A stretch of DNA of 64,000 nucleotides from Rhodococcoides fascians NBRC 12155 = LMG 3623. GTDB taxonomy: Bacteria; Actinomycetota; Actinomycetes; Mycobacteriales; Mycobacteriaceae. This document shows, in pieces, positions 56,290-64,000 of this stretch. Every line of letters begins with the position of its first letter. Positions within the stretch are counted from its first letter, which is position 1. The DNA lies in NCBI RefSeq assembly GCF_001894785.1, contig NZ_BCWW01000003.1, positions 62,001 to 126,000 of the forward strand. The letters are read 5' to 3'. Position numbers and translations under genes: made by a program. The notes beneath the pieces were generated by a model. That model ran no database searches, had not been told where the DNA came from, and was given only the letters and a program-made list of their open reading frames with translations.

Positions 56290-57701
56290 ACGAGCACCGG
56301 CTGGTCGATACGTTCGGCGGTCGATCGTGCCCACCGGCCGGTGGTGACCAGCGCGAGCACGGTCACGACCACGCCTGCACCGGCGATGACGAACCAGGCG
56401 GGCACGGCGGCGGCAGTGAAGCCGTCGGAGATTTCTCCGACGATGCTCGCGGTGACGATCGATCCCATGACGGCCACACCGAGCGACTGACCCACCTGCC
56501 TGCTGGTCGACGCGATAGCCGAGGCCACGCCGGCTTGGCTGCGCGGCATCCCGGACACTGCGGTGTTGGTGATCGGGGCGTTGACCATGCCGAAGGAGAT
56601 TCCGAAGATCACGTATGCCGTCGCCAACCAGGTGAAGGATGTCGTCGGCGTCGTTCTGGTGAGCATCAGCGCGGAGACCACGAAGCCGAGGCCGGCCACG
56701 AGCAGGGGGATGCGAGCCCCTAAGCTGCCGACGATGCGTCCCGATATCGGCGCGAAAATCAGCGTCATCAGTGCCATCGGCAGAGTGTAGAGACCAGCGT
56801 GCAGAGGTGAGTAGCCGCGAACGTCCTGCAGGTACAGCGTGTTGAGGAACAGGAACCCGCCGAGGGACGCGAACGCACACACGGCGATCACCGTAGCGCC
56901 ACTGAACGGTGCACTGCGGAAGAACTTCAGCTGGATCAGCGGTTCATCGATTCGCGATTCGACCACCAGCAGCCCGACGAGAGAGCCGATCGCGACGGCA
57001 CCCGTGAACACGATCAGCGGTGATCCCCAACCCTTCGCGGGACCTTCGATGATGGTGAAGACCAGGGACGCGAGGAACGCGAAGATGAGGAACTGACCTA
57101 GCGGATCGAACTTCCTCGCGTGCTCGGCCTTGGATTCCGGGACGAACTTCAGTGTCATCGCCAAAGCGAAGATCCCGACGGGGACGTTGATCCAGAAGAT
57201 GGACTGCCAGCCGGCGCTGGTGACGAGCACGCCGCCGAGTGCCGGTCCCGCGGACATCGAGATTCCGACGACGGCACCCCACATGCCGATCGCGCCGGCG
57301 CGCTCTTTGGGGTCGGTGAAGGTGTTGGTGATGATCGACATCGCGACGGGATTCATCATCGAGCCGCCGATGGCCTGCAGCATCCGGAAGGCGATGAGCC
57401 AGCCGAGCGACGGTGCGACGCTGCACAGCAGCGAGCCGAGGACGAACGTTCCGGTGCCGATCAGGAAGAAGCGTTTGCGGCCGTACTTGTCGGCCATCGA
57501 GCCACCGAGCATCAGCAGGGATGCCACGACCAGCGTGTATGCATCGATGATCCATTGCAGACCCGATACCGATGCATTCAGATCTGCGCGCATCGACGGC
57601 AGCGCGACGTTGACGATCGTGTTGTCGGTGCTGACGAGAAACAGGCTGAGGCAGCAGATCCCGAGCACGAGATATCGGTGTCGTCGAGTCAGCTCGGCCA
57701 C
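56286..57701 (-). CDS. MFS drug exporter (DHA2/EmrB-QacA type, 14 TM)
   Basis: The 471-residue protein has about 14 transmembrane helices. Signature stretches are LVSTDNTIVNVALPSM, GGSMADKYGRKRFFLIG (motif A) and MWGAVVGISMSAGPALGGVLVTSAGWQSIFWINVPVG (motif C). Such pumps expel drugs, dyes or lipophilic metabolites using the proton gradient. The GTG at 57701 is preferred to GTG 57707 because a GGAG lies 8 nt before it. It is followed by the overlapping marR-type gene and is divergent from a small gene. Confidence 0.9.
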   Translation of the reverse strand: MAELTRRHRYLVLGICCLSLFLVSTDNTIVNVALPSMRADLNASVSGLQWIIDAYTLVVASLLMLGGSMADKYGRKRFFLIGTGTFVLGSLLCSVAPSLGWLIAFRMLQAIGGSMMNPVAMSIITNTFTDPKERAGAIGMWGAVVGISMSAGPALGGVLVTSAGWQSIFWINVPVGIFALAMTLKFVPESKAEHARKFDPLGQFLIFAFLASLVFTIIEGPAKGWGSPLIVFTGAVAIGSLVGLLVVESRIDEPLIQLKFFRSAPFSGATVIAVCAFASLGGFLFLNTLYLQDVRGYSPLHAGLYTLPMALMTLIFAPISGRIVGSLGARIPLLVAGLGFVVSALMLTRTTPTTSFTWLATAYVIFGISFGMVNAPITNTAVSGMPRSQAGVASAIASTSRQVGQSLGVAVMGSIVTASIVGEISDGFTAAAVPAWFVIAGAGVVVTVLALVTTGRWARSTAERIDQPVLV

Positions 57702-57721
57702 GTGCACCTCCGCATATTTGC

Positions 57722-57735
57722 TTGTACATCTACAA
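57722..57735. promoter_or_regulatory. Putative MarR operator
   Basis: TTGTA-CATC-TACAA is a perfect 5-bp-arm inverted repeat in AT-rich DNA 21 nt upstream of the MFS start. Size and symmetry match MarR-family operators, and the regulator is encoded in the same operon. Confidence 0.6.
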
Positions 57736-57859
57736 CTATTACATGAGTACTCCTAACTTGTTCGACGAGCAAGTGGCGTCGGGCTGGTCGGCGCCCGATA
57801 GGGTGTGTGTCACAGACTGGCTCGACCCCCGATACCTGCTCGGTGAATGGAGAACAACA

Positions 57860-58090
57860 GTGGCTTCCGAGATCGCACCAGGCGACCTGGTTCAGGCGTC
57901 CGGGCATGCAGGCCCGTGGAAGGTGCTCGAGATTCGTCAAGGGTTGGCGTTGCTCGAGCATCACGACGGGCATCGGCTGTCGGTCCGGACGACGACGGTC
58001 GAGGTGGTGCGCAAGGCATCGCCGCGCGAGGGCTCGGCTCCGCTGGAAGAGGCTGAGTCCGAGAGCCCCTCGCTGTTCGACGAGAGCTGA
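57860..58090 (+). CDS. Small hypothetical protein
   Basis: The 76-residue protein reads VASEIAPGDLVQASGHAGPWKVLEIRQGLALLEHHDGHRLSVRTTTVEVVRKAS with an acidic tail ending SPSLFDES. A small beta-barrel (SH3/KOW-like) is possible from the GDLVQ ... WKVLEI pattern. GTG at 57860 is chosen because GGAG lies 7 nt upstream; an in-frame ATG at 57743 would add 39 residues of poorly biased codon use. It ends 2 nt before the convergent rsgA stop. Confidence 0.55.
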   Translation: MASEIAPGDLVQASGHAGPWKVLEIRQGLALLEHHDGHRLSVRTTTVEVVRKASPREGSAPLEEAESESPSLFDES

Positions 58091-58091
58091 C

Positions 58092-59141
58092 CTAGCGCCG
58101 CCCACCGTCGGCTGCGTACTTCTGCCGTGGCGACTTGGTCATCTGCTTGTATTCCCTCAACTTCTCGCTGCGCGCCCGCGCATCGTGGCGCGACGTTGTC
58201 CAGGCGTTCTCTCGCAACAGCTTTCGGTAGTTACCCAGCCGGCGTTCGGTGAGTTCGCCTGTCTCGACGGCGGCGAGAACGGCGCAACCGGGCTCGTGAA
58301 CGTGCGCGCAGTCGCCGAAACGGCACAGTGCGGCCAGCTCGTCGATATCCGAAAAGGCGCTCGCCACTGCGTCTTCCGATCCTTGTACACCCACCGATCT
58401 CAATCCGGGAGTATCGAGCAGGGTCAGTCCCAGTCGTGGTACCGGAATCAATTCCCGACGCACCGTCGTGTGTCTGCCCTTGGCGTCCGCCTCGCGAGTG
58501 GTGCCGGTGGTGAACGCGGTGCTCCCGATCAGAGCGTTGCCGAGAGTCGATTTACCCGATCCCGACGGCCCGATGAGCGCGACCGTGCCGTGCAGATGTG
58601 CTGTCAGCGAATCGATTCCGTCGGCCGACACCGCGCTGGTGCTGCAGACGGTGACACCCGGCGCGGCGGCCAGGACGGACTCTTCGGTGACGCGTCCGCT
58701 GTCGGTCTTGGTGATCGCGACGACGGGTACGCCGCCGCTGCCCCACGCCAGCGTGAGGTAGCGCTCGACGCGACCGAGGTCGAGAACCGTGTCCGACGCG
58801 ACGGTGACCACGACAGTATCGACGTTGGCACCGAGAACCTGTGCGGCCGAGGTCGATCCGGCACTGGCGCGAACTATGGCCGTTCGGCGGGGCAAGATGT
58901 CGATCAGCCGGAACGATTCCGCGTCCAGTGCCACCCAGTCCCCGGTGCAGAGGCCGCCAGGAGTAGAGCCTGCGGAACGACCGCTGACACTGCCGGTACC
59001 GCGCGCGATTCCGCGCTCGGTGACGGCGTCGAATTCACCACGGTCGACGCGAACCACGCGAGCGAGAATTGCGCTGTGAGAATGCTGTTCGAACTCGTCA
59101 CGCCAGTGTTGGTCGAGTCCGTATTCGAGTAGAGAAGACAT
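58092..59141 (-). CDS. rsgA: Ribosome small-subunit-dependent GTPase A (RsgA)
   Basis: The 349-residue circularly permuted GTPase assists maturation of the 30S subunit. An OB-like N-terminal domain (about 20-95) is followed by motifs in permuted order: G4 TKTD (144-147), G1 GPSGSGKS (191-198) and G3 DTPG (243-246). The zinc site has Cys273, Cys278, His280 and Cys286 (CRFGDCAHVHEPGC). The family commonly uses this order. The ATG at 59141 lies inside a strong hairpin (59139-59229), so translation may be controlled by RNA structure; an in-frame ATG at 59228 in the other arm would extend the protein by 29 residues. Confidence 0.92.
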   Translation of the reverse strand: MSSLLEYGLDQHWRDEFEQHSHSAILARVVRVDRGEFDAVTERGIARGTGSVSGRSAGSTPGGLCTGDWVALDAESFRLIDILPRRTAIVRASAGSTSAAQVLGANVDTVVVTVASDTVLDLGRVERYLTLAWGSGGVPVVAITKTDSGRVTEESVLAAAPGVTVCSTSAVSADGIDSLTAHLHGTVALIGPSGSGKSTLGNALIGSTAFTTGTTREADAKGRHTTVRRELIPVPRLGLTLLDTPGLRSVGVQGSEDAVASAFSDIDELAALCRFGDCAHVHEPGCAVLAAVETGELTERRLGNYRKLLRENAWTTSRHDARARSEKLREYKQMTKSPRQKYAADGGRR

Positions 59142-59229
59142 GCGAGAAGTCCTTCGTGGAGGAGGTGTGAGGGCTCGGGTGTGTTCTCGTCCAGGTGGCC
59201 ACGATGCCCACCTCCTCACTTCTCGCATG
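59139..59229 (-). promoter_or_regulatory. rsgA: Hairpin enclosing the rsgA start codon
   Basis: CATGCGAGAAGT (59139-59150) pairs perfectly with 59218-59229. A second stem, GAGGAGGTG (59159-59167), pairs with 59209-59217 directly inside it. In the mRNA the ATG of rsgA is in the outer stem, and an 8-nt bulge CACGAAGG carries the only AAGG resembling a ribosome-binding site. Confidence 0.7.
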
Positions 59230-59282
59230 GACAAAACCGTCGACGGCAAACTAGCAGCCGTCGACGGTGGGGGTAAAGCGAT

Positions 59283-60731
59283 TTATCTGACGAGGTTGGT
59301 GCCCTCGGCCGGCTGTGCCAGAGCGGACAGGAACGATCGAGCCCAACGGTCGACGTCATGGGCGAGAACCTGCCGGCGCATGGCTCGCATGTGACGCTTA
59401 CCTGCCTCGGGTTCCTGTTCGAGCGCTCCGGTGATGGCGTCCTTCACGCTGTCCAGATCATGGGGGTTGCACAGGTACGCCTGGCGCAATTCTGCAGCAG
59501 CACCGGTGAATTCGCTGAGAACTAGCGCGCCACCGAGGTCGCTGCGGCAGGCCACGTACTCCTTGGCGACGAGGTTCATGCCGTCGCGTAGGGGAGTGAC
59601 CAGCATGACGTCGGCAGCGACGAAGTAGGCGAGCAGGTCCTCGCGGGGAATTGGACGGTGCAGGTAGTGGACCACCGGGTGGCCCACCTGGCCGTACTCG
59701 CCGTTGATGCGTCCCACCTGCTGCTCGATCTCGCCGCGCATGGCGACATAGCTCTCGACGCGTTCACGGCTGGGCGTCGCCAATTGCACGATGACGTTCT
59801 CGGCCGGATCGACTCGGCCTTCTTCGAGCAACTCTCGAAATGCGTTGAGCCTAACGTCGATTCCCTTGGTGTAATCCAGTCGGTCGACGCCGAGCATGAT
59901 CCGTTTCGGATTGCCGAGGTCTTTGCGCAGCTGCTTGGCGCGGTCTCGGACGGCCTTCGTGCGCGACTTGGTGTCGAGGTCACCGGAGTCGATGGAGATC
60001 GGGAACGCTCCGACGCGTACGGTCCGGAACCCCACCTGGACGACACCGAGCTTGGATCGCACACCGACGGTTCCGCGTGAGGTGGTTCCCCCGGCGAGGC
60101 GTCGGGCAAGGTAGAGGAAGTTCTGTGCACCGCCGGACAGATGGAAACCGATCAGGTCGGCTCCGAGCAGTCCTTCGACGATCTCGGTGCGCCACGGCAT
60201 CTGCATGAACAGCTCGATCGGTGGGAACGGGATGTGCAGAAAGAAGCCGATGGTCAGATCTGGCCGCAGCATCCGCAGCATCTTGGGCACCAGCTGGAGC
60301 TGATAGTCCTGAATCCACACCGTCGCACCCTGCGCGGCTGCCTCGGACGTCTTCTCCGCGAAGCGGCGGTTGACTTCGACGTAGGCGTTCCACCAGTCGC
60401 GGTCGTACTCGGGCTTGACGATGACGTCGTGGTACAGCGGCCACAGCGTGGCGTTGGAGAAGCCCTCGTAGTACTGGGTGTATTCCTTCTCGCTGATCGG
60501 CACCGGACGCAGGTGCAGGTCGTCCTCGACGAACGGCTCCACGTCGACGTCGGATACGCCGACCCATCCCACCCAGGCACCCTTGTTGGCGCGCAGGATG
60601 GGCTCGAGCGCGGTGACCAGCCCGCCGGGGCTGCGCTTCCATCGCGTGCTTCCGTCGGGAAGTGTCTCCAGATCGACCGGCAACCTGTTGGCTACGACGA
60701 CGAAATCCGAACCCTGCGAGGCGTCAGCCAC
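59283..60731 (-). CDS. otsA: Alpha,alpha-trehalose-phosphate synthase OtsA
   Basis: The 482-residue GT20 enzyme makes trehalose-6-phosphate from UDP- or ADP-glucose and glucose-6-phosphate. Conserved stretches are [11 protein letters not shown] and [12 protein letters not shown] (N-terminal substrate loop), [59 protein letters not shown] and [17 protein letters not shown] with the donor-binding Asp. The GTG start is at 60731. Trehalose made here feeds trehalose mycolates in mycolic-acid bacteria. A 57-residue protein is encoded just upstream on the same strand. No otsB is in the window. Confidence 0.97.
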   Translation of the reverse strand: MADASQGSDFVVVANRLPVDLETLPDGSTRWKRSPGGLVTALEPILRANKGAWVGWVGVSDVDVEPFVEDDLHLRPVPISEKEYTQYYEGFSNATLWPLYHDVIVKPEYDRDWWNAYVEVNRRFAEKTSEAAAQGATVWIQDYQLQLVPKMLRMLRPDLTIGFFLHIPFPPIELFMQMPWRTEIVEGLLGADLIGFHLSGGAQNFLYLARRLAGGTTSRGTVGVRSKLGVVQVGFRTVRVGAFPISIDSGDLDTKSRTKAVRDRAKQLRKDLGNPKRIMLGVDRLDYTKGIDVRLNAFRELLEEGRVDPAENVIVQLATPSRERVESYVAMRGEIEQQVGRINGEYGQVGHPVVHYLHRPIPREDLLAYFVAADVMLVTPLRDGMNLVAKEYVACRSDLGGALVLSEFTGAAAELRQAYLCNPHDLDSVKDAITGALEQEPEAGKRHMRAMRRQVLAHDVDRWARSFLSALAQPAEGTNLVR

Positions 60732-60783
60732 AACTGTCCAATCCGCTTGTTGATGCCTAGGTAATCAGCCCTGCGAAAACCTG

Positions 60784-60957
60784 TCAGTCGGTCTTCGCTA
60801 CGGGGTCTATACCCAGCATCGACAACAACATGCGGCACTCGTCTGCATCGGTCGCATAGGCGGCGACGACGCGCTGGGCCTGACTGGCGGTCTCGTACTC
60901 GAGTGGGACGATGTCTTCGTCGGCGATGTCGTTGTCGGTCGATGTCTTGGCAGGCAT
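60784..60957 (-). CDS. Small conserved-looking protein upstream of otsA
   Basis: A 57-residue acidic protein, MPAKTSTDNDIADEDIVPLEYETASQ ... CRMLLSMLGIDPVAKTD. The ATG at 60957 is preceded by GGAG with a 6-nt spacer, and codon use is as expected, which supports a real gene. It is transcribed with otsA, 52 nt upstream, and is divergent from the ABC exporter genes. I do not know a function. Confidence 0.65.
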   Translation of the reverse strand: MPAKTSTDNDIADEDIVPLEYETASQAQRVVAAYATDADECRMLLSMLGIDPVAKTD

Positions 60958-61062
60958 GGTGATCTCCGTACTCTCTGCTGGACTTACTCGGTGTTCGCTG
61001 GTGCCAACTCTATGTAAATGTGACACCCCATCGCCACTTCCCGATGCCATAGGCTGCAGCGA

Positions 61063-62811
61063 ATGATCGATTCTGTCTCGCTTCACCATGCTCGAAACGT
61101 GGTGGAGGCACCTTTCCCGGCCACCGGTGGCGCGATTCTGCGCCGCACCGTACGACGTCGTCGCACCCGCTTGATCGTCTCGTCCCTGCTCTTCGGGGTG
61201 CATCAACTGTGCGAAACGATGGTTCCGGTCGCGATCGGTCTGATCGTGTCGCGGGCGATCGACACCGGCGACGTGACGGCGATGATCGTCTCGTTGGTCG
61301 GTCTCGCGGCTCTGTTCGTCACACTGTCCTACGCCTGGCGCATCGGTGCCCGCATCATCGTCGTCGCCATCGAGCGTGAGGCCCACGATGTGCGGGTGGA
61401 GGTCGCCGGCCGCGTTCTCGACCCACGCGGACTGCGCACCGATCTGTCGGCCGGGGAATTGCTGACGGTCTCGACGTCCGATGCCGAGAAGGAATCGTGG
61501 ATTCTCGACCTGATCGCGCGAGTCTTCGCGTCCGCAGTGGCGGTGGTCGCGTCCGCGGTGGCATTGCTGATCATCGACATTCCTCTCGGCCTGGCCGTCG
61601 TGATCGGCACTCCGGTAATTTTGATCGCGCTCCAGCGTCTCGCCCCGTTGCTCACCCGCGCGGCCACAGCACAGCAGGCCGAGATCGCCGGGGTCTCGGG
61701 AATGGCCACCGATCTGGTCAGTGGAGTGCGTCCGCTGCGCGGAATCGGAGCCGAGGACGCCGCGACCCAGCGGTTCGTGACGTCGAGCCGAACGGCACTG
61801 GCGGCCACGCTGAGGTTGGCCCGCGCCAACAACGTCTATCAGGGCCTGGCGGCGGCGGTCAACGCGTTGCTCGCCGTCGGAATCGCCGGTACCGCAGGCT
61901 GGTTCGCGTTGCAGGGTCGCATCTCGGTCGGCGAGCTGATCACCGTCATCGGGCTCTCGCAATTCGTCATCGAACCGCTGACCGGGTTGTCCAAGGTCCC
62001 CGGCGTGGTGGCGATGGTGCGTGGCTCTGCCGATCGGCTCGCACTCGTACTCGGTGCCGACCACGTTCTGCCGCAATCGGATTCCGCTGTGCCCTCGGGT
62101 ACCGAACTCGCCGTCGACGAGGTCGGGTTCCGTTCGCTCGACGGCCTCACCTTCTCGGCTGCACCCGGCGAGATGCTCGGAATCGTCGCCTACCGGCCGC
62201 AGGACGGGGAGGCACTCGCCCAGGTGCTCTCCGGTCAGATCTCCGAGTCCGACTACACCGGAACGGTACGGATCGGCGGCATCGCAACAGGGGACATCGA
62301 TCTCCGACGCGCCCGCGAGACCGTGCTCGTCGAGCCGCACATCACCGACCTGTTCGCCGGCACCGTCCGCAGCAACGTCACCGCAGGTCGCGCGCAGCCC
62401 GACGCCGAACTCGACCGCGTGCTCGAGGCCTCCGCGGCCACCGACGTCGTCGAACTGCACGAAGCCGGACTCGACCACGCCGTCACCGACCGCGGTGCCA
62501 GCCTCTCCGGTGGCCAACGTCAACGAGTCGCGTTGGCGCGGGCCCTGTCGGTCGACGCCCCGGTGCTGGTGCTGCACGACCCCACCACCGCGGTCGACGC
62601 CGTCACCGAGCACACGATCGCGCGCGGCATCGCCGAGCTGCGACACACCGCCAGCGCTGCGCAGACCACGATCCTGATCACCACCAGCCCTGCGCTGCTG
62701 TCGGTGACGCATCGCGTACTCGTGGTCGACGACGGCCGCGTCGTCGCCGAAGGAACCCACCACGATCTCGCGTCCTCGGACGCGCAGTACAAGGAGACGG
62801 TGCTGCGATGA
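61063..62811 (+). CDS. ABC exporter half-transporter with degenerate ATPase
   Basis: The 582-residue protein has a six-helix exporter domain (about 35-305) fused to a nucleotide-binding domain. The ATPase is degenerate: the Walker A place reads GIVAYRPQDG (373-382) with no GKS, Walker B reads VLVLHDPTT with His and Asp where Asp-Glu should be, and the H-loop His is absent (ILITTSP). The ABC signature LSGGQRQR (481-488) is perfect. In a heterodimer it would contribute its signature to the consensus ATP site of its partner and form one dead site. It is coupled by ATGA to the partner gene that follows. It is divergent from the small gene ahead of otsA. Confidence 0.9.
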   Translation: MIDSVSLHHARNVVEAPFPATGGAILRRTVRRRRTRLIVSSLLFGVHQLCETMVPVAIGLIVSRAIDTGDVTAMIVSLVGLAALFVTLSYAWRIGARIIVVAIEREAHDVRVEVAGRVLDPRGLRTDLSAGELLTVSTSDAEKESWILDLIARVFASAVAVVASAVALLIIDIPLGLAVVIGTPVILIALQRLAPLLTRAATAQQAEIAGVSGMATDLVSGVRPLRGIGAEDAATQRFVTSSRTALAATLRLARANNVYQGLAAAVNALLAVGIAGTAGWFALQGRISVGELITVIGLSQFVIEPLTGLSKVPGVVAMVRGSADRLALVLGADHVLPQSDSAVPSGTELAVDEVGFRSLDGLTFSAAPGEMLGIVAYRPQDGEALAQVLSGQISESDYTGTVRIGGIATGDIDLRRARETVLVEPHITDLFAGTVRSNVTAGRAQPDAELDRVLEASAATDVVELHEAGLDHAVTDRGASLSGGQRQRVALARALSVDAPVLVLHDPTTAVDAVTEHTIARGIAELRHTASAAQTTILITTSPALLSVTHRVLVVDDGRVVAEGTHHDLASSDAQYKETVLR

Positions 62812-64000
62812 CCGCCCCCGAACTTCTTCCCATCGCCACCGGTGCCCGGTCGGGCCGATGGCTGTTGGAACAGCTGCGCCTGCGCAAACTCCGTACCGCG
62901 GTGACGCTGCTCCTCGGCGCGGTGGCCGCGGCGATGTCACTTGTGCCGGTCTACGTGCTCGGCGTCCTGGTCGACCGCGTCCGCGACGGGGCCGACTCGT
63001 CGACCATCGTCGGGGTCGTCGTCGTGATCGCGGTGGCGGCGGTCATCGGCGGTGTCGTCACCGGTTTCAGCGGCTACCTGATCAGTACCCTCGGCGAGGG
63101 CATCCTGGCGTCCTTACGGGAGGCCGTCGTCCGACGCGCTCTCCGCCTGCCGGTGGCCACGCTGGAGCGAGTGGGCAAGGGCGACTTGCTCTCCCGCGTC
63201 GGCGACGACGTCGCAGTGATGGCCAAGTCGATCGGCGAAGTGATTCCCCAGCTCGTCGGCGCATTCCTGCTCGTGTGCCTGAGCATGATCACGATGCTCG
63301 GAATCGACTGGCGTCTGGGGCTTGCCGGTCTGGTGGCATTGCCGATGTACGTGCTCGCGCTGCGCTGGTATCTGCCCCGATCGGCTCCGCTGTACGCGGC
63401 TGAACGAGTCGCTATGGGCGAGCGAGCCCAGTCCTTCGTCAGCAGCATGCAGGGCGCAAAGACGGTGCGCGCCTACGGACTCGAAGCCGAGCACCTCGGT
63501 GAGGTGGATCGAGCGTCGGCGAAAGCCCGCGACATCGGCGTCGACGTCTTCCGCCTGTTCACCCGTTTCGGCTCACGCAGCAACCGCGCCGAATGTGTCG
63601 GTCTGTCGGTGATCCTGCTGGCCGGATTCCTGCTCGTACGAGGCGATTACGTGACCGTCGGTGAGACCACGGCCGCGGCGCTGCTGTTCCATCGCCTGTT
63701 CAATCCGATCGGCACCCTGCTCTTCACGTTCGACGACATCCAGTCTGCCGGAGCTTCTCTGGCCCGACTGGTCGGTGTCGTCGACATTGCCGACGAGCGG
63801 CCGGTGGGCGACGGTTCCGTGCCTGCCGACGCCACCCTCGATGTCGTCGACCTGCGCCACTCGTACGACGGGGGTCACGAAGTACTGCACGGGGTCGACC
63901 TGCGTGTCGACGCAGGTGAGACGGTCGCGCTCGTGGGATCCACCGGTGCCGGGAAGTCGACGATCGCGGCCATTGCGGCCGGGTCCATGGCGTCGACGTC
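62808..64000 (+). CDS. ABC exporter half-transporter, intact ATPase (partial)
   Basis: The visible ~397 residues contain six transmembrane helices and the start of a nucleotide-binding domain with an intact Walker A, GSTGAGKST. The rest lies beyond the window. The ATG at 62808 overlaps the upstream stop, so the two halves are made together as a heterodimer with one working and one degenerate ATP site, as in known asymmetric exporters. Substrate is unknown. No substrate-specific neighbour is in the window. Confidence 0.9.
   Translation, partial: MTAPELLPIATGARSGRWLLEQLRLRKLRTAVTLLLGAVAAAMSLVPVYVLGVLVDRVRDGADSSTIVGVVVVIAVAAVIGGVVTGFSGYLISTLGEGILASLREAVVRRALRLPVATLERVGKGDLLSRVGDDVAVMAKSIGEVIPQLVGAFLLVCLSMITMLGIDWRLGLAGLVALPMYVLALRWYLPRSAPLYAAERVAMGERAQSFVSSMQGAKTVRAYGLEAEHLGEVDRASAKARDIGVDVFRLFTRFGSRSNRAECVGLSVILLAGFLLVRGDYVTVGETTAAALLFHRLFNPIGTLLFTFDDIQSAGASLARLVGVVDIADERPVGDGSVPADATLDVVDLRHSYDGGHEVLHGVDLRVDAGETVALVGSTGAGKSTIAAIAAGSMAST

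Noticed and set aside
57743..57859. N-terminal extension of the small gene at 57860
   Set aside because: Codon use in this stretch is unlike the rest, it sits next to the operator region, and a good ribosome-binding site precedes the GTG at 57860.
60784..62940. A 700-residue minus-strand frame covering the ABC transporter gene
   Set aside because: Only its last 57 residues, beginning at the ATG at 60957 with its own ribosome-binding site, look like a real protein; the rest is antisense to the ABC exporter.

Overview
ORGANISM. The window is high-GC actinobacterial DNA, most likely from Rhodococcus or a close relative in the Nocardiaceae (inference). The evidence is an iniB-iniA-iniC operon with its LuxR-type regulator, a large Rv0338c-type iron-sulfur reductase, an aspC-type aminotransferase, a dnaK-grpE-dnaJ-hspR operon with HAIR operators, otsA, many GTG starts and many 4-nt ATGA/GTGA gene overlaps. 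The order aminotransferase, Fe-S reductase, IniR, iniBAC, dnaK-hspR recalls the Rv0337c-Rv0353 interval of Mycobacterium tuberculosis, interrupted here by lineage-specific blocks. LAYOUT. 1-6705 (minus): a glycosyltransferase cut by the window edge, then an operon reading carrier protein, acyl-CoA-dehydrogenase-like flavoprotein, amino acid:carrier-protein ligase, double alpha/beta hydrolase, polysaccharide-type flippase. This is the best candidate for an undescribed system. 6982-10302 (plus): two divergent Hsp70-like membrane proteins. 10309-18265: Lrp-type regulator and alanine dehydrogenase, a YibE/F membrane protein, an aminotransferase, a YedK/HMCES abasic-site protein, a DUF3263-like protein and an S9 peptidase. 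18433-24420: the Fe-S reductase with a repetitive C-terminal tail, a secreted protein and a condensation-type acyltransferase. 24562-30336 (plus): a cell-surface polysaccharide cluster (GT4, GT2, polytopic membrane protein, small membrane protein, GH16 lipoprotein). 30346-32836 (minus): two secreted S1 proteases. 32912-40072 (minus): three more Hsp70-like proteins with an IniR-type regulator. 40329-46389 (plus): iniBAC. 46378-50431: a membrane protein, a VOC protein, a GH13 trehalose-synthase-like enzyme and a secreted protein. 50609-54849: the dnaK operon. 54857-64000: a 73-bp tandem repeat, an FNR-type reductase, a MarR/MFS pair, rsgA, otsA and a heterodimeric ABC exporter cut by the window end. 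HOW IT FITS TOGETHER. Most of the window concerns the cell envelope and stress: isoniazid-inducible dynamin-like proteins, trehalose synthesis (otsA and the GH13 enzyme), surface glycans, secreted proteases and the HspR heat-shock regulon. Five non-canonical Hsp70-like proteins accompany one genuine DnaK. Four of them end in a transmembrane helix followed by a Pro/Thr-rich or Gly-rich outer tail, and the fifth keeps only part of the nucleotide-binding fold. No tRNA, rRNA, CRISPR array, insertion sequence or prophage was recognised.
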